A stretch of DNA of 64,000 nucleotides from Gillisella terrae (GCF_004801395.1 NZ_SSOA01000002.1:186001-250000); one strand, 5' to 3'. Shown: positions 53,996 through 63,142, counted from the first letter of the stretch. A program made the numbers and translations. Notes: generated by a model not told the origin, from the letters alone.

Positions 53996-56560
53996 TTACT
54001 GTACGGGGCGCACCAGAGGTGTGACACGACGAATGGTGACACGACGGTTCTGCTGTTCTGGCCCGTAGGTCATCACCTTCAAGAACTGCTCGCCATAGCC
54101 CTGCGTCACCATATTTTCCGGCGGAATACCGTAAACCTGAGTGAGGACATCAGCCACGGCCTGCGCTCTTCGATCGGAGAGAACAAGGTTCGATTCGGCT
54201 GAACCAACCGCATCCGTATGTCCTTCGATCAGGAAGGTTTCTGCCGGATTGTTGCGCAGCACCTTTGCCATGGCATCGGCCACTTTTTTCAACGTTCCAG
54301 CCTGGTTCATCGAAATATCCCAGCTGCCCGTGGCAAACGTGATCGTATCCAGGTCGATACGGCGCATCTTGTCACGGATACGGGCCGAGTTACGCACTTC
54401 ATCGATGGTGTAAACCCGCTCCACTGGCTCAACCGGCGGCTGCTCGATAAAGTCGTAGTAATCGCGGTTTGGCTGACTGCCGACATCAACGATGTAATCA
54501 TTCAGCGGAACACGCAGACGCATGGGTGGCAGGCTTGCACCCGGATCACGGTAGATCACCTCGCGGCTATCATCGGCTTCGTAGAGCGCCGGTGAGTAGA
54601 ACAGCACGATTTCACGGCCATTAGCATCGATGCGTGAGCGCTGGATCAACTGACCATAACGGTTGCGCAAAGTGACAATGCGATCACCGTTTTTCTTGAA
54701 CACCGTTTCGCGAATGCGCTGGTGATCCACCTGCTCGTAAATCACTGGGCGGCCATATTGCTCAAAGCGACGGTTATCATCACCGCGAACAACAATCTGC
54801 CCGTCATAGTCCATCACGCGGCGGTCATCGTCAAACTCCTGACCAACGCGCACATCTTCCGGATAGAGAAATTGCGGTGGCCGTTGCAGGCGGCGGCCCT
54901 GATATTGATCGATCGATTCGATCTCAATCGGCGGGCGCTTGCGGTTGCCGTAATACTCCTGTTGCGCCTGTTCGTCTGAGGTGGGCACTGCATAGTTCCA
55001 TTGCTGAGCCGAGCGCTGACGAAGTTGCCGCAGTTGATCGTTGGTCATGCCCCGACGCCAATTGGCATCCTTGTCGCTGTCCAGCACAGGCGCGCCGTTA
55101 TCAACCGGCAAGACGATCGTATCGTTGGATTGATCCGGCCGAGCGGCCAGAGCCTTCAAACGCTGCAATTCTTTCGGTGTGAAAGGTTGCTGCTCCTGAG
55201 AGAATTGCGGGCGCGCAGCTTCCGGCACCTGAGGGGGTTGGCCGGGCTGGCCCGGACGTCCGGGTTTGCCAACCACACCGCCTTTACCACCTTGGCCAGC
55301 TTGCCCACCTTGAGGAGGCTGATTTTGCTCACGCGATTGCACGGTGTTCAAAGGCGGCAATATTGCAGCAGGTGCCGCACTGCCTTTGGCCGCATCGCCG
55401 GGAGCCGGTGCCGGTGGCACTGGTGGCGGAGAGCCGGACGCTGCATTGGGAGCCGGTGGCACTGGCGGCGGTGCGGCTTGTCCCGCAGGCGCAGGTGTGT
55501 GAGCATCAGGCCCTGGCTGGCCCGGTTTAGCCGGTCTCTGCTTCACAGGCGCTTCACCGGCGGGAGCAGCAACCGGAGGGGGGGCTACCTTGTTTGGCTC
55601 GGCAGGCTGCTCGGCAGGTGCAGGTTGCGTCTTGGTGGGTGCCGCAGGTGCCGTCACGACAGGTGGCTTCTCACCGGGTTTTTCACCCGGCTTCTCCTCA
55701 GCCTTGGCCGGAGGTGCCTCTTGCTGTGAGGCAGCAGGTGGCTTTGGTTTCGGCACAGGTTTTTCAGCTGGCGTCTCCACGGGAGGTGCCAGTTCGGCGG
55801 GTGCAGGAGCCTTCTCGGCCTTTGGTGGCTCGGCGTCCTTGTGTTTACGCGCAGGCGCTGCGCCCTCAGGAGCCTGCTCTGGTGCCGCTTTCGGCGCTAC
55901 TGGCTCTTTGCCCTCAACAGGCGGCATCGGTGCCGCCGGTTCAGCAGGTTTTTCATGCTTTGGCTTTGGTGCAACAGGGGGCTTTTCGGCGTCAGGTGCA
56001 CGATGCTTGACCTCCGGCGGCTCTGCCGGTGCCATCTCGGCGGGTGCCGCTTCAAGCACCTTGGGCTTGGGCTGCTCGGGGGCAGGCTCGGCTCTCGGCG
56101 GCGGTGGCTCGGCATGCTTGGGGGCAGCATTCTGCGGCTCAACTTTGGGAGCCTCCACTTTAGGCGGTTCTGGCGCGCGCGGCGGTGGTGGCTCTTTTGC
56201 TTCATGAGGCGGCGGTGCTTCATGCGCAGGCTTTGGCGCGGCCGGCGCTTCATGGGGCTGCGCGTGTTCGGGCTTGTGCGCCTCGCCTTCATGTTGTTTC
56301 TTCAACAGCAGCTCAGGATTTTCCTGCCCGCCAGCCGGCGGCTCCTGCGCCTGTGCCAAAAGCAGTGCGGGTTGCCCCACTGGGCGCACAGCAGCGCGGC
56401 CATCCAGCATGGTACCGGACGCCATGGATCTCGTATTTTCGCTGAAGCTGTCAGCACTGCGCGCTGCATCCAAAGTATTGGTCGCAGCGAGTGCATGACC
56501 TGCCGTAAAACTTGCAAGTGCAATCAGCACTGATGCTGTTATGTCAATTTTTCCAGCCAT
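53996..56560 (-). CDS. OmpA-family outer membrane/peptidoglycan-associated protein with long Pro/Ala/Lys-rich region
   Basis: About 854 residues. Signal peptide (about 1-25, ending HALA). Residues about 60-400 are extremely rich in Pro, Ala, Glu and Lys (PPPRAPEPP, KPKHEKPAEPA and similar), probably an extended spacer. A central charged region (RGMTNDQLRQLRQR, then RRxxQ-like and DDRRVMDYDGQIVVRGDD) follows, and the C-terminal OmpA domain (about 740-850) carries the peptidoglycan-binding motif in LIEGHTDAVGSAESNLVLSDRRAQAV. I start at the ATG at 56560 with GAGGAA upstream. The spacer could span the periplasm. Confidence 0.9.
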   Translation of the reverse strand: MAGKIDITASVLIALASFTAGHALAATNTLDAARSADSFSENTRSMASGTMLDGRAAVRPVGQPALLLAQAQEPPAGGQENPELLLKKQHEGEAHKPEHAQPHEAPAAPKPAHEAPPPHEAKEPPPPRAPEPPKVEAPKVEPQNAAPKHAEPPPPRAEPAPEQPKPKVLEAAPAEMAPAEPPEVKHRAPDAEKPPVAPKPKHEKPAEPAAPMPPVEGKEPVAPKAAPEQAPEGAAPARKHKDAEPPKAEKAPAPAELAPPVETPAEKPVPKPKPPAASQQEAPPAKAEEKPGEKPGEKPPVVTAPAAPTKTQPAPAEQPAEPNKVAPPPVAAPAGEAPVKQRPAKPGQPGPDAHTPAPAGQAAPPPVPPAPNAASGSPPPVPPAPAPGDAAKGSAAPAAILPPLNTVQSREQNQPPQGGQAGQGGKGGVVGKPGRPGQPGQPPQVPEAARPQFSQEQQPFTPKELQRLKALAARPDQSNDTIVLPVDNGAPVLDSDKDANWRRGMTNDQLRQLRQRSAQQWNYAVPTSDEQAQQEYYGNRKRPPIEIESIDQYQGRRLQRPPQFLYPEDVRVGQEFDDDRRVMDYDGQIVVRGDDNRRFEQYGRPVIYEQVDHQRIRETVFKKNGDRIVTLRNRYGQLIQRSRIDANGREIVLFYSPALYEADDSREVIYRDPGASLPPMRLRVPLNDYIVDVGSQPNRDYYDFIEQPPVEPVERVYTIDEVRNSARIRDKMRRIDLDTITFATGSWDISMNQAGTLKKVADAMAKVLRNNPAETFLIEGHTDAVGSAESNLVLSDRRAQAVADVLTQVYGIPPENMVTQGYGEQFLKVMTYGPEQQNRRVTIRRVTPLVRPVQ

Positions 56561-56851
56561 AGATATTTCCTCACGGCGAGGCATTTCACCTCGCATTATT
56601 AAGCGTTACAGCCACGTAACATTGCAAATGCACGCTAAATTTCAGGCACAAAGATGACCTCAGGGGCGTGAACCCGCTGTGAACGACATGTTCATCATCA
56701 ATGCGTGGGGGAAGCCTTCATTTTAGCGGTTGCAATTTGGCTAAAAACGGGAAAACTGGAAAATCGTTCCAGTAAAAAAAGACATTGAATTTTCTGGAGC
56801 CTCGCCATCGCGATAATCCAATGTCCGATGGTACCCAACAGAGAGGATCTC

Positions 56852-57628
56852 ATGCGTATCTCAATTCGTTTTCTCGCCGCTGCCTCCATCACCGCGCTGT
56901 CGCTGTTCGCAGGCAATGCAATGGCTGAAGAAAAGCTCATTATTGCATCTGAAGGTGCTTACCCTCCGTTCAACAGCCTCACCACCGATGGCAAGCTGGA
57001 AGGCTTTGACATCGATATCGCCAAGGCGCTCTGCACCGAGATGAAGGTTACCTGCACTTTCGTCAGCAATGATTGGGACGGACTGATTCCCGGCCTTCAG
57101 GCCAAGAAGTTCGACGCCATCGTCGCCTCCATGTCGATCACACCGGAGCGCTTGCAGAAGGTTGACTTCTCCAAGAAATATTACAACACGCCGCCAGCTA
57201 TTGCCGTGCCAAAAGATTCCAAGATCAAAAGCGTGGATGACCTGAAGGGCAAGATCATCGGTGCGCAATCGGCAACGACTCACGCCAACTATGCTGAAAA
57301 GCATATGCCCGGCTCTGAGCTGAAGCTCTACCCAACCGCAGACGAATACAAGCTGGATATTGCCAATGGCCGCGTTGACGCCGTCATCGATGATATCGTT
57401 GTGCTGACTCAGTGGACCAAGAGTGACGCTGGCGCCTGCTGCAAGATCCTCACCAAACTGCCCGTTGATGTGGCAATCAACGGCGAAGGCGCAGGTATTG
57501 CCGTCCGTAAGGGTGAAACCGCTCTTGCTGATCGTTTCTCCAAGGCCATTGCCGCCATCCGCGCCAACGGCACATATCAGAAGATCAACGCAAAGTATTT
57601 CACCTTCGACGTTTACGGCGACGAATAA
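56852..57628 (+). CDS. Polar amino acid ABC transporter, periplasmic substrate-binding protein
   Basis: 258 residues with a cleavable signal (about 1-23, ending AMA-E). The mature protein begins EEKLIIASEGAYPPFNS and has GFDIDIAKALCTEMKVTCTFV and DWDGLIPGLQAKKFDAIVASM, as in the family 3 binding proteins for lysine/arginine/ornithine, histidine and opines. Two Cys in DAGACCKIL and further Cys pairs match LAO-type proteins. The ATG at 56852 has GAGAGG upstream. Two permease genes follow. Confidence 0.94.
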   Translation: MRISIRFLAAASITALSLFAGNAMAEEKLIIASEGAYPPFNSLTTDGKLEGFDIDIAKALCTEMKVTCTFVSNDWDGLIPGLQAKKFDAIVASMSITPERLQKVDFSKKYYNTPPAIAVPKDSKIKSVDDLKGKIIGAQSATTHANYAEKHMPGSELKLYPTADEYKLDIANGRVDAVIDDIVVLTQWTKSDAGACCKILTKLPVDVAINGEGAGIAVRKGETALADRFSKAIAAIRANGTYQKINAKYFTFDVYGDE

Positions 57629-57643
57629 ATCTGGTTAAGACGC

Positions 57644-57673
57644 CTCTGGCGGGTGAAAACTCATCCGCCAGAG
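57644..57673 (+). other. Intercistronic hairpin between binding-protein and permease genes
   Basis: CTCTGGCGG / CCGCCAGAG, nine-bp stem extended by TGA/TCA, followed by ATTTTG. Such hairpins after binding-protein genes usually cause partial termination or protect the upstream mRNA, giving more binding protein than permease. Confidence 0.75.
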
Positions 57674-57722
57674 ATTTTGACCCAACAATAAAGCGGCAAA
57701 GACCGTGCGGGGATTTGGCTAA

Positions 57723-58526
57723 ATGAGCGGACTGGCTTCCGCGCTCGACGCTCTATGGGCGCTCGTTTCGCATATTTTCGATCCATTTTGTGGCAGTGTC
57801 GGGGTTTTTTCGCTGTTTGCGAACAATACCCTTCTTGCCTGTGGCGATTCTGGTTGGGGTGATGAAATTGGCTTTGGCTTCAAAGTCACTGTCACGCTTG
57901 CCTGCGCCACCTTGCCCATCGGTTTGACCATCGGTTTTTTGATTGCTCTTGCAGCCCAGAGCCAGGAAAAATTATTGCGTCGCGCTGCCGCCATTTACAC
58001 CACGATTTTTCGTGGTCTGCCCGAATTGCTGACGCTGTTTATCGTCTATTACGGCCTGCAAATTTTTCTGCAAGCAGCCCTCGCCGCGATTGGCTTTCAG
58101 GAACGACTGGAAATCAACGCCTTCTTTGCTGGCATGATTGCTCTGGCCTTTGTGTTCTCGTCTTACTGCGCAGAAGTGCTGCAATCGGCATTCAAGGCCA
58201 TTCCCAATGGCCAATATGAAGCGGGCGCAGCCATTGGCCTGTCCAAAACCAAAACGATGCTGCTGGTTATTTTGCCGCAGCTCATTCGCATCGCTCTGCC
58301 GGGCATCGTCAATTTGTGGATGAACCTTTTAAAAGACACGGCCCTCGTTTCCGTTGTGGGCCTCACCGACATCATCCGCCAGACCGGCATTGCAGCGCGC
58401 GTCACCAAGGAAGCCTTCCTGTTTTATTTCATTGCCTGCGCCCTCTATCTGGTGCTGGCCATTCTGTCGTCGATTGCCATTGGCTTTATTGATCGCTGGA
58501 CAAAACGCGCAGGAGTAAGCCGGTGA
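57723..58526 (+). CDS. Amino acid ABC transporter permease (HisQ/OccQ type)
   Basis: 267 residues with about five to six membrane helices. The ABC-coupling EAA loop is EAGAAIGLSKTKTMLLVILPQLIRIALPG (about 175-200). The N-terminal region is longer than in HisQ: a segment around NNTLLACGDSGWGDEI (about 35-55) precedes the first core helix. The stop overlaps the next permease start by GTGA. It would form the heterodimeric channel with the following gene product. Confidence 0.92.
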   Translation: MSGLASALDALWALVSHIFDPFCGSVGVFSLFANNTLLACGDSGWGDEIGFGFKVTVTLACATLPIGLTIGFLIALAAQSQEKLLRRAAAIYTTIFRGLPELLTLFIVYYGLQIFLQAALAAIGFQERLEINAFFAGMIALAFVFSSYCAEVLQSAFKAIPNGQYEAGAAIGLSKTKTMLLVILPQLIRIALPGIVNLWMNLLKDTALVSVVGLTDIIRQTGIAARVTKEAFLFYFIACALYLVLAILSSIAIGFIDRWTKRAGVSR

Positions 58527-59353
58527 GCTATTCACAAGACCTTATTCCGCCGCGCCCAGCCCCGCCCGTAGCGCATACGCGCCTCAACCCGGCGCGCGTG
58601 CTTGGTATTGCACTTTTGCTGATCTGGGCCGCCCTTGGCCTTGGGCTGCTGGCCATGATGATCACCAATTGGGATCAGGATAAATTTGTCAAATATGGCC
58701 CAAGGCTTCTTGATGGCTTGATGACCACATTGGCCATCGTCGCCGTATCCATTGTCTGCGGCGCGGTGTTGTCTGTGCCGATTGCCATTGGCCGGATGTC
58801 AAAAAGTCGAATCGCCAATGCCATCACCTTTGCTTACGTCTATGTTTTTCGCGGCACCCCGCTGCTTGCACAGGTGTTCATGATCTATTACGGCCTCGGC
58901 GGGTTTCGCGATGCCTTTGAGCAGGTCGATCTGTGGTGGTTCTTCCGCGATGCATGGTATTGCGGTGTTCTTGCCCTCAGTCTCAATACGGCAGCCTATC
59001 AGGCCGAAATTTTGCGCGGCGCGATTGAGAGCGTGCCTCGCGGTCAGCGCGAAGGTGCTGCATCGCTCGGGCTTTCAAACAGTGTCACCTTTTGGAAAAT
59101 CATCGTGCCGCAGGCGCTGATTGTTGCCTTGCGTCCCTATGGCAACGAAATCATTTTGATGGTGAAGGCTTCCGCAATTCTGGCGATCATCACCGTGCTC
59201 GATCTGATGGGGCAAACCCGCTACGCCTTTTCGCGCACGTTTGATTACCAAACCTATTTATGGGCGGCAATTTTCTATCTCGCCATCGTGGAAACCCTTC
59301 GCCACGTCTGGGCAGCCATTGAAAGATACCTGACCCGTCATCTGAAACGTTAG
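58523..59353 (+). CDS. Amino acid ABC transporter permease (HisM/OccM type)
   Basis: 276 residues. Starts at a GTG with AGGAG eight bases upstream, overlapping the previous stop. Several helices and the EAA loop EGAASLGLSNSVTFWKIIVPQALIVALRPYGNE identify it as the second permease. After the gene comes usg, so no ATP-binding subunit gene is present in this cluster. Confidence 0.92.
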   Translation: MSYSQDLIPPRPAPPVAHTRLNPARVLGIALLLIWAALGLGLLAMMITNWDQDKFVKYGPRLLDGLMTTLAIVAVSIVCGAVLSVPIAIGRMSKSRIANAITFAYVYVFRGTPLLAQVFMIYYGLGGFRDAFEQVDLWWFFRDAWYCGVLALSLNTAAYQAEILRGAIESVPRGQREGAASLGLSNSVTFWKIIVPQALIVALRPYGNEIILMVKASAILAIITVLDLMGQTRYAFSRTFDYQTYLWAAIFYLAIVETLRHVWAAIERYLTRHLKR

Positions 59354-59420
59354 CAGCACTCACATCAACACGCTGCTAACGTACTGATATTAAGATTATT
59401 TTTTCGATTGTGACAGTTCT

Positions 59421-59436
59421 GTTAAGCCTCAATTAA
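59421..59436. promoter_or_regulatory. CtrA-type binding site upstream of usg
   Basis: GTTAA-GCCTCAA-TTAA is a full match to the reverse complement of the CtrA consensus TTAA-N7-TTAAC. It is part of a direct repeat TTAAGCCT (59422-59429 and 59433-59440). It lies 97 bp upstream of the usg start. Confidence 0.55.
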
Positions 59437-59459
59437 GCCTGACATGGAACCATCCTTCT

Positions 59460-59500
59460 ATCGGCGCAGCCGATGTGAAGCGGGCGCTTCTCCGCTTCAC
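59460..59500 (+). other. Two adjacent hairpins in the usg leader
   Basis: ATCGGC-GCA-GCCGAT (59460-59474) directly followed by GTGAAGCGG / CCGCTTCAC (59475-59483, 59492-59500). No T-run follows, so these look like leader RNA structure and not a terminator. Confidence 0.6.
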
Positions 59501-59532
59501 TCGAAACCTGTGGGATTGAAAGCGAGGTCACC

Positions 59533-59799
59533 ATGAACGAAGACATGGAAATGATGCTGAAAGGCTACGGCCTGACAACCGCACACATTCTCTACCGCAT
59601 GCCGGACCACCCAAGCGTGCTGCAAACCTATCTTTGGCAGCACTATGATCTGGCACCGGATTTTCCCGAAATGCAGAGCTTTTTAAAATTCTGGCAGGAA
59701 AAACTGGATGGCCCGCTGCATTCGGTGCGCTATGTCCACCGCAAGCTGATTGCTGCCAACGAATGGCGCGCCCTGAAGGGAGAGTTCATTCTGCACTGA
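59533..59799 (+). CDS. usg: Usg family protein
   Basis: 88 residues. The pattern LKGYGLTTAHILYRMPDHPSVLQTYLWQHYDLAPDFPEMQSFLKFWQEKLDGPLHSVRYVHRKLI matches the small alphaproteobacterial Usg family, named from a gene upstream of trpF in some species; it has no confirmed biochemical function. Here it is not next to trp genes. ATG with GAGGT upstream. Confidence 0.88.
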   Translation: MNEDMEMMLKGYGLTTAHILYRMPDHPSVLQTYLWQHYDLAPDFPEMQSFLKFWQEKLDGPLHSVRYVHRKLIAANEWRALKGEFILH

Positions 59800-59850
59800 G
59801 CCCGCTTCATGTTGCCAAATGCCATATGAGCCGGTATTCCCTCCAACAAC

Positions 59851-59956
59851 ACAGCGCCTTTGCGCCCTTTATGGTGCTCAAAGGTTTGCTGTATCATTTA
59901 TAGTTGCTGCGTAATGTCCGTCTTAAATCGATTCCGATATAAGACATCATGCAGTA
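59851..59956 (+). repeat. Two-hairpin dispersed repeat, copy C
   Basis: Module one: outer ACAGC / GCTGT (59851-59855, 59887-59891) around GCGCC...GGTGC. Module two: CTTAAATCG-ATT-CCGATATAAG with flanking CTGCGTAATG and CATGCAGTA. Same order, spacing and strand as the copies at 36290 and 50572. It ends 34 bases before the methyltransferase start codon. Confidence 0.85.
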
Positions 59957-59990
59957 GCCGCCGAGCAGCACGCGCGTTGAGGGTTTCGCA

Positions 59991-60800
59991 ATGGCAAAAA
60001 TTGATGAAGAAAAGCTGTCCGAGGCCTATAACCGGGCCTTGGCACTTGAAAAAGCGGGCAAGATTGACGAAGCCGTCAAGGCCTATGAAGAAGTGTTGGC
60101 AATCGACCCCGAAGACCACGGCGGTGCAGCGGTACGGATTGCCTCCATGGGCCGGGGCGAAACGCCTCCGCGCGCGTCTGACGCCTATGTTGAAACGCTT
60201 TTCGATCAACACGCTGAAGATTTCGAAGATATTCTGGTCGAACAACTTGGCTACGCGGTGCCCGCCATCGTGCGCCAACGTTTGCAGGAACTGGGTCTCG
60301 GCCCCTTCAAGCGCATGTTGGATCTGGGCTGCGGCACAGGCCTGACCGGCGGTACGCTCCGCGACATGGCAGAAGACATCACTGGCATCGACCTTTCTGA
60401 AAACATGGTCGAGATTGCTCATGAGAAAGACGTCTACGACACACTCTATGTGGCCGAAGTCGAGGATTTTCTCGAAGACAATGATGAAGAACTGTTTGAT
60501 CTGATAACGGCCACAGACGTGCTGCCCTATCTCGGCGCACTTGAGCCCTTGTTTTTCGGTGTGTCTGAAAATCTGGCGCTGGGCGGCATCTTTGTATTTT
60601 CGTCCGAAACCATGGGCGAGGATGTGCCCTATAAAGTGGGTCCACACCAACGCTTCGTGCATGCGCAAAGCTATGTGCGTGAGCGGCTTGCGGCCACGGG
60701 TTTTGTGGTGCTGGAAATCTCCGACATCAATGTGCGCATGCAAGATGGCGAACCATCGCCCGGCCATCTGGTGATTGCTCAGCTCAAAACTCTGAACTAA
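59991..60800 (+). CDS. SAM-dependent methyltransferase with N-terminal TPR-like repeat
   Basis: 269 residues. The N-terminus (about 8-45, SEAYNRALALEKAGKIDEAVKAYEEVLAIDPEDHGG) reads as a TPR-type helix pair. The class I methyltransferase domain has motif I MLDLGCGTGLTGG (about 106-118), motif II DITGIDLSENMVEIA, and the later DLITATDVLPYLGAL. Substrate unknown. GAGGG precedes the ATG. The long leader carries dispersed repeat copy C. Confidence 0.9.
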   Translation: MAKIDEEKLSEAYNRALALEKAGKIDEAVKAYEEVLAIDPEDHGGAAVRIASMGRGETPPRASDAYVETLFDQHAEDFEDILVEQLGYAVPAIVRQRLQELGLGPFKRMLDLGCGTGLTGGTLRDMAEDITGIDLSENMVEIAHEKDVYDTLYVAEVEDFLEDNDEELFDLITATDVLPYLGALEPLFFGVSENLALGGIFVFSSETMGEDVPYKVGPHQRFVHAQSYVRERLAATGFVVLEISDINVRMQDGEPSPGHLVIAQLKTLN

Positions 60801-60867
60801 AATAAGTTGGCGGGAGAGGATAATTTTGGAGCTTTCCCGCCGCTGACACCCTTTAAAACCGGATAAA

Positions 60868-61266
60868 TTGATTCATGAACCGGCAGCAAGTGCCTGGTGC
60901 AAATGGGAAAATTCCGTTCTTGTCACAACGCCCGGCCATACACCCAATCCACGCTGGGGCGATTCTCTTTTTCGCCTGCGTTTTGCCAAACTGGTCACCC
61001 ATTATTGGACGAGCTTGGCATGGTTGCCGGATGGACAAATTCTGAAAAATCTCAGCAGACTAGCCGATATTCCTGCCATCTTGATTCATGGCCGCCTCAA
61101 TTTTGGCAGCCCGCTGAAAACCGCATTTCAGCTCAATCAGGCATGGCCGGGCAGCCGATTGATTGTTGTCGAAGATGGCGGCCATGACAGCAGTGCGCCC
61201 AACATGGCATCGCGCATCGTCGAAGCTGTTCACTCTATCCAGTTGATCCAAAGTGAATTTGATTGA
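60868..61266 (+). pseudogene. Proline iminopeptidase remnant (C-terminal third only)
   Basis: 132 codons homologous in pattern to the C-terminal part of proline iminopeptidases: ASAWCKWENSVLVTTPGHTPNPRW, FAKLVTHYWTSLAWL, IPAILIHGRLNFGSPLKTAFQLNQAWPGSRLIVVEDGGHDSS. The catalytic Asp and His regions remain, but the nucleophile Ser (GGSWG-type motif) and the whole N-terminal two thirds are missing. Full proteins are about 310-320 residues. The frame opens only with a TTG and lacks a clear ribosome site. Its 3' end overlaps the antiporter gene by 32 bases on the other strand. Confidence 0.8.
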
Positions 61267-63058
61267 GACGGTTCAACATGCCATTGGCAATTTCGCGCTC
61301 GCCCATAATCACCGTGTCTGCGCCCTGTTTCATCAAATGATCAATCTCGGCATCGGAATGGGCGCGTCCTAGAACCAGCAGACCGGGATTGGTCGCCCTC
61401 GCCTTGGCCACAACATTGCCAGCCTCAAACACATTGGGAATAGCAACGGCAATGCTTTTTGCAGCCTCAAGATTGGCGAGTTTCAACACCCGCTCAGACG
61501 TCGCATTGCCACCAATGACCGGAACCTCCATCGCCATCAATTCCTGCACCCGCTGTTCGGAATCCTCAATCACCAGCATTGGAATATTGGACGCCTTGAG
61601 ATTGGACACAAGAATTTGCCCGACGCGACCATAGCCGACAACCACCGCATGACCGGTAAGCACACTTCGCACCACATCGCCCTCATCCCCTGCCGAGGTG
61701 ACAACATGGGCATCATCACGATTGTTTTCGCCAGTCGACACCCGCCCATCCGACACGACAACTTCTGTCTCACCAACCGGTGCAAGAGAGCCGGATTGCG
61801 GCACCGCTGCTCCCGGAGCCTGATCGAGTCTGGTTTCCAGCCAATCTTTAATCCGGTCACATACGAAGAACATCACCGGATTGAGCACTATGGAAATAAT
61901 CGCACCGGCCAGAATCAGATCGCGCCCTTCTTCTGGCAATATCTTCAAGCCAACGCCTAACTCGGCAAGAATGAAGGAAAATTCGCCAATTTGCGCGAGA
62001 CTTGCAGAAATCGTCAGCGCTGTGGACGCGGTTTTACGAAACGCGATCACAATCAAAAACGCGGCCAGCGATTTGCCGACCACGATGATGAAAATCGTGC
62101 CCAGAATCAGCCACGGCTCGGAAAGAATGATGGCCGGATCAAACAGCATCCCCACCGAGACGAAGAACAACACGGCAAAGGCATCACGCAGCGGCAGACT
62201 CTCCTGCGCTGCGCGATTGGAAAGCTCACTTTCCGACAACACCATGCCTGCAAAGAACGCGCCTAGCGCCAGGGACACGCCAAACAGCTTGGCGGCACCA
62301 AAGGCCACGCCCAAAGCAATGGCCAAAACACCAAGTCGAAACAGCTCTTTTGATCCGGTATGAGCGATATTGTGCAGCAGCCATGGAATCATCCGACGGC
62401 CGAACACCAACATGACGGCAACAAACAAGGCGACCTTCAACAAGGTCAGGCCGATTGCGCCGCCAACGCCAAGATCAATACCCAGCATGTTTTGAATCAT
62501 CACGGACATCGGATCGGCATGGGCGCTATCACTTGGCCCCTTGGCCAAAGCCGGAATGAGAACCAGCGCCAGCACCATGGCAAGGTCTTCAACAATCAAC
62601 CAGCCAACCGCAATTTTGCCCCGCTCTGTCTCAACAATTCGCCGCTCTTGCAACGCTTTTAGCAACACGACGGTGGAGGCAACCGACAGGGCCAAACCAA
62701 ACACCAGACCGCCAGCAATGGGCCATCCCATCAGATAGCCCATGCTCACGCCCATCAGCGTTGCAACGCCAATCTGCACAACGGCACCCGGCACGGCGAT
62801 AAAGCGAACGGACAATAGATCTTTTAGCGAAAAATGCAGCCCCACGCCAAACATCAGCAAGATCACGCCGATTTCCGCAAGCTCGGGTGCAAGCCCCTGA
62901 TCTGCCACAAAGCCGGGCGTGTGCGGACCCACCAGAATTCCGGCAACCAGATAGCCGACCAAGGGTGGCATCTTAAACCTGTGTGCCACAACACCAAAAA
63001 TAAACGCCAACACGAGACCACCGACAATTGTAGAAATCAGTGGCGTGTCATGGGGCAT
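61235..63058 (-). CDS. Kef-type (CPA2) monovalent cation:proton antiporter with TrkA-N domain, YbaL-like
   Basis: 607 residues. The N-terminal part (about 1-390) is a 12-helix Na+/H+ exchanger domain (GYLVAGILVGPHTPGF, LLMFGVGLHFSLKDLL, SVASTVVLLKAL). The C-terminal RCK/TrkA-N domain begins at about 465 with GHAVVVGYGRVGQILVSNL and a later DSEQRVQELMAMEVPVIGGNA, for nucleotide-controlled gating. Length and order fit YbaL. A divergent XRE regulator lies upstream. Confidence 0.93.
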   Translation of the reverse strand: MPHDTPLISTIVGGLVLAFIFGVVAHRFKMPPLVGYLVAGILVGPHTPGFVADQGLAPELAEIGVILLMFGVGLHFSLKDLLSVRFIAVPGAVVQIGVATLMGVSMGYLMGWPIAGGLVFGLALSVASTVVLLKALQERRIVETERGKIAVGWLIVEDLAMVLALVLIPALAKGPSDSAHADPMSVMIQNMLGIDLGVGGAIGLTLLKVALFVAVMLVFGRRMIPWLLHNIAHTGSKELFRLGVLAIALGVAFGAAKLFGVSLALGAFFAGMVLSESELSNRAAQESLPLRDAFAVLFFVSVGMLFDPAIILSEPWLILGTIFIIVVGKSLAAFLIVIAFRKTASTALTISASLAQIGEFSFILAELGVGLKILPEEGRDLILAGAIISIVLNPVMFFVCDRIKDWLETRLDQAPGAAVPQSGSLAPVGETEVVVSDGRVSTGENNRDDAHVVTSAGDEGDVVRSVLTGHAVVVGYGRVGQILVSNLKASNIPMLVIEDSEQRVQELMAMEVPVIGGNATSERVLKLANLEAAKSIAVAIPNVFEAGNVVAKARATNPGLLVLGRAHSDAEIDHLMKQGADTVIMGEREIANGMLNRLNQIHFGSTG

Positions 63059-63142
63059 GGAATATCCTTATCTCAGGCTGGAAAGCAGATGGAAACATTG
63101 CTATGAGGAAGCTATGTTGACCAATATGGGCAGTATAGAGAC

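Noticed and set aside
55590..56533. Long Gly/Ser- or Arg-rich open frames on the plus strand opposite the OmpA-family gene
   Set aside because: Produced by the repetitive Pro/Ala/Lys codons on the minus strand; no start signals or domains.
59898..60767. 289-codon minus-strand open frame opposite the methyltransferase gene
   Set aside because: The plus-strand gene has TPR and SAM-binding motifs; the antisense frame has none.
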